Part shown: positions 24,211-36,079 of the stretch, piece after piece | Layout of the letters: the number at the start of each line of letters is the position of its first letter | How positions within the stretch are numbered: position 1 is the stretch's first letter | Assembly: GCF_048564905.1 (NCBI RefSeq) | Contig: NC_133007.1 | Location: forward strand, 4,588,001 to 4,652,000 | Source of the DNA: Vicugna pacos | Taxonomy: Eukaryota > Chordata > Mammalia > Artiodactyla > Camelidae | Direction of reading: 5' to 3' | DNA: 64,000 nucleotides | The notes under the pieces: generated by a model | Told to the model about the DNA's origin: nothing | Seen by the model: the letters and a program-made list of their open reading frames with translations, nothing else | The model's database searches: none | Made by a program: the position numbers and the translations under genes

Positions 24211-27200
24211 AAAAACCGTTTGGCCACTCAGGATTGTCTATCTCTAAAATTACCCTAAAACACAACTGGTAAGTATGCTAGTGGATAGAGGCTCGTTTTT
24301 CAGGTCATATTTTTAAGTGGAATATAATTTATTAAGATTAAATAAAAGGTGAAATTTAAGGATCAACTTTAGGTTTTATATTTACCAGTTCACTGGGTTA
24401 GGAGAAGAAAATGGAGGCAAGAAGTGAGGACAGAAGAGCATGATCAGTGACGAACGGTGGGGAAGGAATGGGATGCAATAGAGCCAGCATGCACCAAAGA
24501 GAGCGTGAAGGGAAATGTCCCTGAAATCAGCCAGCCGAGGAGCTGATGAGACGCTGAGACCCTTCAAAGGCACAGAGATCAGCACAAATACTTAAGCCAG
24601 AAAGAGTCCCCTAGAGGGGAGGAGGAAAGGCGGTGGCTGTTTTGGGGACTGAAGTTTGACTATGAGAAACAAATCAAGTGCTGACGGAGCTGCAGGGCGC
24701 CCTCTAGGGGCTTCCATCCTCCCTGGTGGGTTACTTTTAGAGTAATGTATAGGCTTACCAACTTGCGGCGGTAATTCACGGAAAGATACAATAGAATACT
24801 GATCACCACACCCTCCTTCAAGTGGGCCGAGGCAGAGGAGGGTGGGCAAAATGAATCGTGACCATCTACATGTCTGGTGTCTTAGGAGATGGTGCGGAGA
24901 TGAAGGGGTTGGGGGAAAGGATGCAGAGGGTGAGTGGCTCTTCCATCAGCCACCGGGGAAGGACCACAGAGCATCCAGGGGCAAAGCCTGTCTTAAACTG
25001 GAGTGACCCACACCCGTATTAATAGCAAGAATCTCCCAGGGAACCAGTAAGGGGAGGGAAGCTGCCAGTACATACTAACAGCCCAGGTTTGGACAAAATA
25101 AAGACTCCCCCTTCAGGAACTGTGGGCCTGTTAGGAGAAAGCGCCTCCCTTTGGGGAAGTCGAGTCTCTGCTCCCTCTCACAGAAGGGTGAGCCTCACTA
25201 GGAGGGGCCCTGGCCCCTCTGCAGGCAACAGAACCAACAAATCTTGTCCACACACCAAGCCTGGCACCTCGTCTGCATCAGGACAAAGGCGCTGACCTCA
25301 GAACTTGACTCTCACAGCCCGAGGGAGAAAAAACCCCAACATGTTCACTTGCACAGTCAGATATTACGCTCTTATGCAGAATGGACTATGCATTCATGTA
25401 TATTTTCATCCTTGGAACAGGTGGTTTGAAATGCAAATGAAGTACGAAGTGTCAGAGCTGTATCCTAGCAGGAGCTACTTTGCAAACGTTACCATGGCAC
25501 CAATTCAACAGTGTTCTCAGAGGCAGCCACACCTCAGCAAAGTCTTTCTAACTCGGGACAGCCAAGTTCAAAGGGGCTGACGGGCACAAACTGCAAAGCA
25601 GTCCGATACAGGGGGTGAATCTTTAAAGCACAAGTGCCCTCTGAAGCTACCTGAAACAGGGCATGGGACTTTAAGGAGGGAAAAAAAGGAAATGGACCGT
25701 CTCCTAGAACACCTGCAATGTGATCCAAGCCTGAAGACAACATGATGGTAATTATAACCGCTAACATTTGTTTTTAGCTGCTAACAGATTGCACCCAGAT
25801 TGGGAAGGGCACACTCCATTTTCCAACTACTCCAGTGCAAACTGTGCTCTACCAGTACTCACTAAGTCCTCGCTGGGTGGGGAGAAAGCAGATTGCTCTC
25901 ACGTATGGCTCATTTATGTTAAACTAAGGAAGGCTGTCTTCCCACGGCCGCAGCCCCCGGGACCACTCACAGCCGATGTGAGGCGCTGGGTTCTGCAGAG
26001 CTGCACTTCTCACTGCCAGCAGGTCTGCCGCACCGACAGCAACATGCATTTCCCAAGCACACACAAAGCAGAAGGAAATGACTACGTGGCAGGGACACAG
26101 GATGGTGGGGACACAGGTCTTAGCCAACCTGGTCTGTGAACCAGTCGAGGTTCCCGAGGTAGCCCCTGGGCTAAACAAGGCATGTCTCTGCCTGGTTAGG
26201 AGAGAATGCAAGGGCAGACACCAGAAGTGAACAAGACAAGACAGTCTGCCATCAGTGGCAAACTGATGACATAAACCACAAATTCTGTAAGAGGTCAAAG
26301 GGGAAAGGAGTTCTTTCCTGCCTCCTCATCAGTTGGGGGTGATGAAAGAACAGCCTTAGAAAGACCCTCTGAAAAAGTGAAGACTTGCCAAGAGGGAACC
26401 ACAGTTAGATAACGCTGAAAAGCCACCTGCAAAAATGAAACTCCAAAACTCCCGCCATCACATAAGAAAGCCACTAGACCTCAAGATCGCCTTTAAGACA
26501 GTAATGACACACCATTCGTGGCTAAAACAGCCGTAGGGGAAGGGTGCAAAGGAAGGAGTGCTCAGAAAGGCAATTAGGAGTTTCCATACTGCTTTTATCT
26601 TGAAAACACAAAGAATTTTCCTTCCCAAAAGGCTAATTCTGGAACCATCATATATAGTTATCTCCATACCCACCCCTCGCAAAAAAATAAAGACAGAAAA
26701 GGGCCTGTTGGTATAGTTTCTATAATATTTTAGCCAAATCAATCTGTAAATTTTCTGTAGGTGAGCTGAAACTGTAATTTGAGTTGTAACCTGGGTATCA
26801 GGTGTGCCGCCCAAAGGCAGAGCACGTTCAGGGCACAATATTCAAAAGAGAGTGAGACTTTGGGCTTGGTTTCAGCAAGTTTTGTTATTCAGAGAGATCC
26901 AGTCTTGTGAATAAGGCTGAAAGAGGAGCAGATCTAATGAGAAAACAACCCTCTGGATCAAGCAGGAGATGGGGTCAGGGTCCAGGTGATCAGTCCATCG
27001 CCAAGGGCTAAGCAGGAAAGGGTCCGGGATCCCCAGGAAAAGCTGTGCAAAGTCTAGGAAGCCTCAGGGCAGGAATCCGGTTGCATCAGAAGACTGTAGC
27101 ACTTAAGGAGGAAACTGAGGCAAACACCCAGGCACACAGACTAAGTTGAAATGACAGAGGTTATTTGACGGGTACGTGCCCAGAGTTACTGCAGCGACAT

Positions 27201-27690
27201 TAACCATTAGGGTAATGGTGACATGGGTAAAGTCACATCCCCTCCACAGCTGCACTGAGGCTCCTAAAGCATTTCCTGCCCAGGACAGGATGAGCAAAGG
27301 AGCTTGGCAAGTTTCAGCCCAGAGATCAGGCCGTATCAAACGCAGCAATGACTGAGGTGCCCTGGGTGGAGGAAGGCAGAAGTTGATCAAAGTGCTTCCA
27401 CAGGAGAGGCTATAAACACTTTTGAAATGATAAATTAGATTTCAAAAAGTGAGAAATACATTTTGTTGCAGTGGTCAGTTTCTCTCTTAAATTTTCTGCT
27501 TTCTCCATTTTGCTGCCTGGACAAAGAGTTAAATGTAAAAACCACATATACTATAAGAAAATCTGAGGAATGCTTCAACTCTTCTCTGATGGGGAAGTCT
27601 TTTCTAAACAAAATAGTAGAAAATAAATCATAACTAATGGTAATTAGACCACATAAAAATGTAAAATTTGGTGCAGTTAAAAATATTATT
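24211..27690. other. Repeat-poor intronic stretch, no exon identified
   Basis: The most unique-looking part of the left half, with balanced composition. Open frames up to 126 codons (for example 25768-26139 + and 26458-26838 -) have no recognised domain, signal or splice context. A regulatory or unannotated exon role cannot be excluded by reading alone. Confidence 0.4.
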
Positions 27691-27800
27691 GGCGGGGATG
27701 GTATAGCTCAGTGGTGGAGCGCATGCCTAGCATGCATGAGGTCCTGGGTTCAATCCCCAGTCTCTCCATTAAACAAAATTTTATATATATATATAAATTT
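27691..27800 (+). mobile_element. Camelid tRNA-derived SINE
   Basis: Head 'ggggatggtatagctcagtg' (A box), 'gcatgcctagcatgcatgag', B box 'gggttcaatcc' at about 27747, then 'ccagtctctccatt' and an A/T-rich tail. One of the better preserved copies in the window. Confidence 0.9.
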
Positions 27801-28500
27801 TAAAGCTAATAATAAACAAATAAATAGACCTAATGACCCCCCAAAAAAAAACCAAAAAAATGCCATCAGCATAATTAAAAGGTTCCATAAACCAGGTGAA
27901 ATATTTGCAACTAATATGGCAGCTAATATTCTTAAACACATAAGGAATCATTGCAAATCAATCAGAACAAATGCAAACAAAAAAATGGTAAGGGGTCACA
28001 TATATTTCACAGAAGAATAAACACTACAGATCAATACGCATGTGAAAAAGCATTCGGCCTCACTAGGAATGGGAAACGTACAAATTATAATCGTAAAGAG
28101 ATACAGATGCTCATTTCTCGAACGGACAAAGGGCTTGATAGACAGCACGGGGAGAGAGTGGAGGAAACTGGTACACCTTCTTAGGCAGCCGCCCAGCAAA
28201 GCTTGATCTAACAATACAACGTCTAGGAGCCTGCATTAAAGAATTGGAGATGTGAATGATTTATTTACAGAAATGTTCACCAAAGTATTGTTTATAAGAG
28301 GCAAGAACCTGGCTGTTATAGTTACGTGATAAAATAACTGAATATTGTGTTTTTTTGAAGAATTTTTGCTATCATGGGGGAACCCTCATGACATAATACT
28401 AAGTGAAAGAGCAAAGTATGAAACATGATTTAATTATGCTATGCATCGCAAACATACATGGCAAAGGCCTGGGGGAAAAGACTGTTAACAGTGATGGGAA

Positions 28501-28610
28501 GGTTATGAGCGTGTACGTGTGACTGAAGCACTATGCTGCACACCAGAAATTGACACAACATTGTAAACTGACCATACTTCAATAAAAAATACACATATAC
28601 AGAAAAAAAA
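28501..28610 (+). mobile_element. Very short L1 3' tip with target-site duplication
   Basis: Only about 110 bases: the end of the L1 3' UTR ('cactatgctgcacaccagaa', 'acattgtaaactgacc') and an A-rich tail. A perfect 11-base duplication 'agtgatgggaa' flanks it (28490-28500 and 28611-28621), marking it as an independent, severely 5'-truncated insertion. Confidence 0.85.
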
Positions 28611-29227
28611 AGTGATGGGAATGTAAACTGACACAAACTGGTATGAGTTTTTATTTTCTGTATGCATCACTATTTTAAAAAAATATTCTACAAGAAACAT
28701 GCAATACCTGTATAAATAAAAAGTCACTTTAAAATGTTCCTAAAACTACATCATAATGCCCAGAGTTACCGCTTGGTAACAACGATAACTGAAGGAATAT
28801 TTTTTAAAGCAAAAACTGTTTCTTAAAGATCTCAACTTTGGGGGCTTAACATTCAAGAAATTACTTGTTTGAACTGTCCCAAAGAATCATCTCTTTGCCT
28901 TCCAGAACAGTAGTTTCCAAAATGCTTCCCACTCACTGGAAATAAAACTCTCAAAGGTCAATGAATGAGTCCACAACCCAAAAAATAAGCAAATGACACT
29001 TCTTTAAGAAGTCTCTATTAAGCAAAAGAGAGCCTATGATCCCCAAAGGATAACCACCTCCAACTTATTGCCAATAATTTGAAGAAATGGTTGATTTTAA
29101 ATGCAAGCACATTCAAAACCTTTGCACGATGTATTAGACACTTTCATATTCAGAAAAGAGACAAAGGAAGAGCATAGTAAGTAAAATGCAAAACCGCTGC
29201 TTATTCCTTTGGACTTTCATTTAAAAA

Positions 29228-29237
29228 AAATCATCTA

Positions 29238-29269
<32 letters not shown>

Positions 29270-29280
29270 AAAAAAATAGA
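29228..29280. repeat. (AAAT)n microsatellite
   Basis: Tandem 'aaat' units, followed by 'aataataaaaaaat'. Confidence 0.9.
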
Positions 29281-29324
29281 AAATCATGTAGATAACCCAA
29301 GTACTTACACACTGCTGCTACCGA

Positions 29325-29555
29325 GAGCTAATATGTACTGAGTCCTTAATATGTGTCAGGCACATAATAAAGCATTTTATATTTAGTCCATCATTCCATC
29401 CTCAAGCAAATCTTGTGAGGTAGGTTCTATTCTTAACCTCATTTTACAAAGGAGCTGTATGTGGCTCCCAGATGTTCTACAAATTGCCCAAAGTCACAAA
29501 GCTGGTAAGCGGGAGAGCCCAGATTTGAAACAAGGCAATCTGTTCCTAGACCTTG
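29325..29555 (+). mobile_element. MIR SINE fossil
   Basis: Sense MIR: 'tatgtactgagtccttaata', 'gtgtcaggcacat', 'ttgtgaggtaggttctatt', 'attttacaaaggagc', 'cccaaagtcacaaagctgg'. Confidence 0.75.
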
Positions 29556-29828
29556 CACTGCTTGGCCATTAGCTCTACTGCCTCGGAGTCCATGAAACAA
29601 GCAAAGGTATATGATTAGGTCTTTCTCTTTCATCTCCTGCCTAGGGTTTGTCTAATCCTCGTGACTGGAATCCTGAGCTTTCTAATCTATCAGTATCTTT
29701 TAGAATCAAAGATGCTACTGGAGTTATAGTGTTACTTCCTTTAAAGCAACGTATGGCTCAATAAATCAATGCCTTGTCTTTCATTGTTCCTGCACTGGCT
29801 TTATGTATAATTTCTCTTCCTTGTTTAG

Positions 29829-29854
29829 GGTTGCAGCTAGGAGACAATAAAACA
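29829..29854 (+). other. APOBEC4: APOBEC4 coding exon: 3' splice site and 5' leader
   Basis: A pyrimidine-rich run ends in 'cttgtttag' at 29828, giving an exon start at 29829 and a 26-base leader before the ATG. This is why I place the start at 29855. The 27 codons of open frame upstream would be intron translated by chance. The untranslated first exon was not identified. Confidence 0.65.
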
Positions 29855-30889
29855 ATGGAGCCCTTACATGAGGAATACCTAGCCAATCGCGGAACAATAG
29901 TAAAACCGTATTACTGGCTAAGCTTCTCTCTCGATTGCTCTAATTGTCCTTACCACATTCGGACGGGCGAGGAAGCGAGAGTTCCCCACACAGAATTCTA
30001 CCAGCTTTTTGGATTCTCTTATGGGCCAGTATATCCTCAAACAAAACACCTCACATTCTATGAACTGAAAGCTTCTTCTGGAAGCCTGGTGCAGAAGGGC
30101 CACCTGAGCAGTTGCAGTGGGAATGACACCCATCCAGAATCCATGTTCTTTGAGATGAACGGCTATTTTGACTCAGCCGTCCGCAGCCACCAAGGCATCA
30201 GGCATATCATTCTGTATTCCAACAACTCCCCTTGCAATGAAGCTAACCACTGCTGCATCAGCAAAATGTACAACTTCCTGACCATGTATCCAGACGTCAC
30301 TCTTAGTATTTACTTTTCTCAGCTGTATCACAGTGAGACTGAATTTCCTGCCTCGGCCTGGAACCAGGAAGCCCTCCGGAGCCTGGCCAGCTTATGGCCG
30401 CAGGTCACTTTGAGCCCAATAAGTGGTGGGATTTGGCATTCTCTCCTCAACAACTTTGTGTGTGCCCTCTTGGGATCGCCTGTCTTCCAGCCCATCCTGA
30501 CCGGGAGAGCACTGGCCGACAGGCACAATGCGTGCGAAATCAACGCCATAACAGGCGTGAAACCCTATTTCATGGATGTTCTCTCCCTGGCAAAAGAGAG
30601 TCAGAACATAAAAGCTCAGGCAGCTTTAGATGGCCACCCCTTAAACAACGTCTTTCCCAGGGAGTCTTTCCAAGTGACAAGCGGACGACTGCAACCCAAT
30701 CTGACCTTAGACCCCAGGGTTCCTGTCGTTTTCGTGCTGGTGCCTTTCAGGGACCTACCACCAATCCACGTGGGACAAAACCCACGTAAACCCAGGAATA
30801 TCATAAGACACTTAAGCCTGCCTCCAATGTCATTCCAGGAAACCAACGATCTCAGAAGGTCTCCCACTGGGACGCCAGTGGAGGAGTAG
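29855..30889 (+). CDS. APOBEC4: APOBEC4, putative C-to-U editing enzyme, shortened C-terminus
   Basis: A member of the AID/APOBEC zinc-dependent cytidine deaminase family; catalytic activity of APOBEC4 is not well established even in human. The 344-residue frame begins MEPLHEEYLANRGTIVKPYY and matches remembered mammalian APOBEC4 closely. The deaminase signature is intact: H93-P-E95 (zinc ligand and proton shuttle) and the cysteine pair C127 and C134 in SPCNEANHCC. Start ATG has A at -3 and G at +4. The human protein is about 367 residues; this frame stops at TAG 30887-30889, just after PVEE, about 20 codons early. The expected tail lies in another frame at 30889-30954. Sequencing error, polymorphism or a real lineage change are all possible. 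It sits inside the inferred RGL1 intron, antisense to it and in the same direction as ARPC5. In other mammals it is mainly a testis gene. Confidence 0.93.
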   Translation: MEPLHEEYLANRGTIVKPYYWLSFSLDCSNCPYHIRTGEEARVPHTEFYQLFGFSYGPVYPQTKHLTFYELKASSGSLVQKGHLSSCSGNDTHPESMFFEMNGYFDSAVRSHQGIRHIILYSNNSPCNEANHCCISKMYNFLTMYPDVTLSIYFSQLYHSETEFPASAWNQEALRSLASLWPQVTLSPISGGIWHSLLNNFVCALLGSPVFQPILTGRALADRHNACEINAITGVKPYFMDVLSLAKESQNIKAQAALDGHPLNNVFPRESFQVTSGRLQPNLTLDPRVPVVFVLVPFRDLPPIHVGQNPRKPRNIIRHLSLPPMSFQETNDLRRSPTGTPVEE

Positions 30890-30954
30890 AACTCACAGAA
30901 CAGTTTGCAAGTAGCAAAGAGACAGATGAAAAGAAGAAGAAAGGGAAAAAATAA
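30889..30954 (+). other. APOBEC4: Out-of-frame remnant of the APOBEC4 C-terminal tail
   Basis: In this frame the DNA reads ELTEQFASSKETDEKKKKGKK followed by TAA at 30952-30954. That matches the remembered human ending ITEQFASSKEADEKKKKKGKK. A single missing base near 30884-30886 would account for the shift. An AATAAA overlaps the TAA (30950-30955) and could act as a polyadenylation signal. Confidence 0.8.
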
Positions 30955-30955
30955 A

Positions 30956-33900
30956 ATCTGCATTCCTACAACAGGAGATCAAACTGCTACCAGAGGACTT
31001 CATTAGGCAATAACAAATCTAGAAACTTTCTCCCTTAGGTCAGATCCAAGATGGAGATAATTGATACACTAAAAGCAAAACCTGAATTATTTATTATCTC
31101 AGCTCTTTTAAAGCTAGACTATTTTTAACATAATCTAAAATGTTTCCATAAGCAACTTGATCTCTCTCCTTTATTTTTAAAGTGCCAATATCAAAATGAA
31201 GCCATTAGCAACGTGCTAAGATTCTGGTGTGGAAAAGGAAATGCCATTACTCTACACTACCCACATCATCTTCCCACCAAAAAAAAGCTCAGGGACTAAA
31301 CAGCTTCCTATCAGTTTCAGTATAAAAATTTGCTGCAAAATTGGAAAACAGCCTGAGGTTACTGACATTAAGTGCTGTTTGCAAAAGTATGCCAGTGATT
31401 TTCCATGAATTGTTAATTGTGGACAGAAGATTTTAGGCAGCTCATTTTTTTTTCCTAAAGTGCTTCAAAATAGTTCACGTGGAGAAAGCTCTTTTGCTAA
31501 TTGATTAGATATAGCTACAAAAGTTAATATTTGAAACCAGCCACCTGCTCACTTTGAGCTTTCCCTCGGGAGCAGATGATAAAGCCAGGATGATACATGC
31601 TTCTTCCACCACACGCCACATAAAATCCAAGCCACTCTTACTGGCTTTCAGGATTCCCGTTGCCCTGTCTCATCAGCAGGATGTAAGTTCTCACAGGTCA
31701 AGTACTCTCTCTCTCTCCCCTCTTTGATTTTTCCCTTAGGGTCTTGCACAGTATCCAGGCAAAATATGGGTAGCAAGGCTGTGAAGCTGAGTCTCAATTA
31801 CATTACCAATCACAGTTCCCCAACATTCCTTCTCCATTCCAGCCAAGTGCCTGCTTAACCAAAAAGATGCAATGAACATTTTTTTGGTCAGCATCCACCC
31901 CCCCTTTTTCTGATACAGCACCCCACTGCACGACTTGTTTTATTTCCCTCTTTTCTGACCCCTTCTATGTCACCAGTGCATAGCTATACCTTCTCTGAAA
32001 ATCTTGCTCAACACACTTCCAAGTGTTCCTTGACCAACATGCTGAGGCTGTACATGAAAGCACTTTGCTTATGTTTAATTAGTTATATTTGCTGCCTCAC
32101 TTCCCTCTTAGAAATATGTAAAAATGCACTACAAGAAGAATGTGTATTCATGTGTAACTTGCTACTAAATTTTTTCTTAATATATGTAAAAAGTAATGCT
32201 AAGCTAACAAGATAGTTTTGCCATTAGAAGAAAAAACAGAACACATAATACTCCATGCAGGAGAAGGAGGAGGAGGGGGAAAGAAAGAAAAGAAAAACGT
32301 TCAGAATAGAAATTTCTATTGTGATTAAAATAAATACGAATCAAATTTGAAAAGCAATTTCTGTTAGCCTGAAATTTTTTATAGATTTATTAGAATATAA
32401 TCATACTATGTATGTAGTATGTAGTAATTATTATTTAAAGAGGCACTGTTCAAGTTTATTATGAGATCATGAAATCATATGTCTACAATTTGGGATGTGG
32501 AGTTTTTTTAAAAAGACCCCAATATCAAAAATTCAGCATATCTGATCATTATAAAAGTAGACAGATCCAGGTGGGTGACTCAGCTAATAACGTCAGCAAG
32601 TCTAAGGGGCTTGGGGGCCAGCTGTGGAACTTCTTGCTTTGGGGGTGCCTCAAAAATTTTTCTTTAAAAAGTAGACCCAATTAGTCACTATGAAATCTAT
32701 CACCAAGGTGGTCAAAAAGACCACAGTATCAATCATGCTACAAAGGATCCAGTTAGAAACAGTCTGAAATCTATGATGAATTTGTATTTCAAACGTGAGC
32801 CTGGATATTAACAGTATATAACAATGGGGAAACTGTTGCCACAACTGTAGGAAAGAACAGTGCTTTTGGCAGATAAATGTTTGAACTCATTAGATAAGAG
32901 TGAGGCTAGGAAGAAGAATATTACTGACAGATCATGCGTCCAGGCCAATACAGTCAAGCTTTAGACAAGAGACTGTTTAAAGAACATGGAGATATATGGC
33001 CCTAGGCAAATAGTCTCTATTTCCCCATCTGTAAAATAAGAGCGATGAGCCAGCGCATCCTTAATGTTGCCTTCAGCTCTTTTTGCTCTAAGATGACACA
33101 CAGCAGAGCAACAGCTCCATGGAGTGGGCTCTTACAGGTCTTGCTGCTCAGCACCCAATGGGTTCTTGGTTGTGTCCGGCCGCCCCGGAAATGTAGGGAA
33201 GCGTAGAAGTTGGGATGCTCCACCTCTCCTGAGCAAACTGGCAACGGTGAAATCAAAGAATCATAACTGCCACCACACACATGGAAATCCCAGCAAAGAA
33301 GATACAAGCCAATAAATTAAAGCGGCCAGTGGTGTGATGAGCTAAAACAGGCAGGGGAGGATATCCCAAGAAGCGGAGGCGAGTAGTGGGAGGGGGGCAT
33401 TTCCTTGGTGAATCAGACATGGCCCGGGGTTTGGGTCTCGCCTTTGAAGGCTCAACCACCTGCTTGGTCAACACAGAGAACCTGGATTTATTAATCAGGG
33501 GCAGACCTGGGTTACCAAAACTCTCAAGATTTACATATAAAAGTAGAAAGCTAACTGATTTCCAGTGAGACTTACAACTGGATATGCAACCAGATATCCG
33601 AACTGCCTAGCCTATACAGCATCTCCAGGTAGATAAGCTACATGGGAAGTCAGACTATAATCGGAGTGCTGCTTTCTGTATTGGAGGAGTTCCTAAAGTA
33701 ATTCAAATGCTTGATGGCATCAGACTCTGTCTACCGGGCCGATAGACTTCGGCCCCTTGGAATGAAATGATGGGATGTGCACAAGCGCACCCGCCCCCGG
33801 CCAGTGCTTGGGTGGGCCAGGGCTGTAGGGGGCAACACAAACCTCGGTAACCAACTCCTGCCGTGACCAGTATTGATTTTCTATAGATGTTAACATCTCA

Positions 33901-34084
33901 TCAAGCTACAGTCTAATTATGCCAGCCTAAGAGCAAATCTTACCACTTCAAACTGCTATTAGATATCTTTTTTGATTCATAGTGTATGCAATCCAAAAAG
34001 CTTAACTCACAAAATGGAACGCTATTTATCTTCCTTCCAAGGATTTTAAGGAAAGCCACATGGTAATCTATACTAATTAAAAAT
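30956..34084. other. Region downstream of APOBEC4, no further gene
   Basis: Probably the APOBEC4 3' UTR for an unknown distance, then RGL1 intron. A CT run lies near 31707-31720 and an A/G-rich stretch at about 32255-32300. About 33005-33090 looks like a MIR 3' part ('tatttccccatctgtaaaataag'). About 33730-33850 is locally G+C-rich with several CpGs, and I cannot assign it. Confidence 0.4.
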
Positions 34085-34315
34085 AGTATTATTACTACTG
34101 AACATTTAATAAAAGCCTAGGCACTTTTCTAAGCACTTACATTGTTAACTCATTTAATCCTCCCAACAACCCTATGAGGTAGATATTATTATAGCACCTG
34201 TTTTACAGATAAGGAGAGCTTAAGCAACTGCTCAAACAGTAAAGGCTGAGTTGAGAGTCACACCCAGGAGGTCAAGCTCCAGAACCCATGTTCTTAGTCA
34301 CTGTGCCTTAATGCC
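34085..34315 (+). mobile_element. MIR SINE fossil
   Basis: Sense MIR text: 'ctaagcacttacattgttaac', 'atttaatcctcccaacaacc', 'tatgaggtagatattatta', 'ttttacagataaggagagc', then 'cagaacccatgttcttagtc'. Confidence 0.8.
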
Positions 34316-34674
34316 TTTCAAAATAATTACAATGTGGACTCACTACAAAACATGGAAAAATCAGTATCTATTTAGTAACAGTCCTGTGGCTTTTCTGTGA
34401 TTCTGCCCAAACCAATGTACCAATGGGCATCTTCTAGACTCGAGGCGCTAGATAGGCTGAGTGGCCTAGGGTGGAGAACTTAAGTGGGTTCTAGATCCCA
34501 GAGTGTTGGCACTCTCCCCCTCCCCACTCCCTGCGACCCAGGACCTCATGCCAAACAGAAGTCCTGAGATTACCTTACCTTGGATGTCCCAGATTCTCAG
34601 GGATGTGCCGGAGACCTGAGGCTGGGGGACACTGCTTTATTACCCTACTTAGTTAATTAAGTGGAATTGGCTCC

Positions 34675-35250
34675 CTAAAAGAATATGATCCAGCAATTCC
34701 ACTTCTGGGCATACACCTCAAAGAATGGATAATTGGGTCTCAAAAAAGATATCTGCACACACGTATTCCTAGCAGCATTACTCATATCAGCCAATAGGTA
34801 GAAATAACCCAAGTGTCCACTGATGGATGAGTGGATAAAGAAAGCGTGGCATATATATACAATGTAGTATGATTCAGCCTTAAATAGGAAGGAAATTCTG
34901 ATACTTGCTGCAACATAGATGAACCCCAAGGACACTATGCTCAGTGAAATAAGCCAGTCACAAAAAGACAAATACCGTATGATTCCATTTATATGCAGTA
35001 CCTAGAGTTGTCAAACTTACCAACTCAGAAGTAAAATGGTGGTTGCTAGGAGCTGGGGAGAGAGTGGAATGAAGAACTATTATTTAATGGGTACAGAGTC
35101 TCAGTTTAGCAAGATAAAAAGAGGTCTGGAGAAGGATGGTGGTGATAGCTGCACAACAGTAATGCACTTACAACTACTTAAATGTACATTTGAAAATGAG
35201 TAAGATGGTAAAATTTATGTTATGCATATTTTGCCACAATTTTTAAAAAC
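34675..35250 (+). mobile_element. 5'-truncated L1 3' end
   Basis: Starts in the ORF2 end ('gatccagcaattccacttctg') and continues through 'gatggatgagtggataaag' and 'ctcagtgaaataagccagtc' to an old 3' UTR ending near 'ttttgccacaatttttaaaa'. Confidence 0.85.
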
Positions 35251-35290
35251 TTCAGTTGAATTATTGACACCAACTGATTTCTCTATATAC

Positions 35291-35308
35291 CAAAAAAAAA
35301 AAAAAAAA
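35291..35308. repeat. Poly(A) run
   Basis: An uninterrupted A tract of about 18 bases, with no retroelement body identified to its left. Confidence 0.8.
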
Positions 35309-35594
35309 GACCTCTTTCATGGGAGACTAGAATTAAGTAACAGGCTCTATGGTCTCAAAATACTGAGATAAGTTAGGGAAAGTTCACAGGAATATCTGAA
35401 AAACAAGTATCTTCTTAAAAAATCATTACAATAATCAGTTCTTTTTTAAGTTCATAATTTATGGTTTATTTCAAGCTTTTGTGTTGTTTTATTTAGACCC
35501 TTGATACTCAGCTATATCCTTAGCTACATACTCAGCTCTATATGGCACAAAGGTAAGTAATTTAGCTGGGAATTAAGAGACTTGCTGAAAGTAG

Positions 35595-35830
35595 AGAGTG
35601 GCAATTAAAAGCAGAAAGCTTCAGAATCCGAAAGGTCTAATCCCCAAACCCATCTGCCACTTACATCACTGGCTGCACTGCATGACCTCTCTAAGCCTCA
35701 AGTTTCCTCATCCATAATATGGGAACATAATTCCTGGGCCTTAGATTAAATAATGTAAGTGAAGAGATTATTCACCAAGTGTCTGAAACACAATGAACAC
35801 TCATTAAATGGTTGTTATTATTCATAAAAT
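35595..35830 (+). mobile_element. MIR SINE fossil
   Basis: 'gacctctctaagcctcaagt', 'ttcctcatccataatatggg', 'gaacactcattaaatggttg' follow the MIR 3' half in the sense direction. Confidence 0.7.
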
Positions 35831-36079
35831 AGTAACAGAATAAGGACAGACAGCAGAAAGGGATAGGAATTGCTGGATCTTTCAAATTTTATCAAAACTA
35901 TAAGTCTGAGATGGCTACTTTCCATAGGAAGTAAATAAGCATTATTAGAATTTGTGAGAATCAGGTTAGGGGGAGAGGGGAAAAAAATGTTGATTTTAGT
36001 ATTTTGCTTACATAGTTAATAGCAGCAATAAGAAAAGCAATATGTCTGTGGTCATGGAAGATATTTTAAACATTGAAAG

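Noticed and set aside
29774-29854. Upstream in-frame ATG giving APOBEC4 a hydrophobic N-terminal extension like a signal peptide
   Set aside because: The extension crosses a good 3' splice site at 29828, and remembered homologues begin at MEP. The apparent signal peptide is intron translated by chance.
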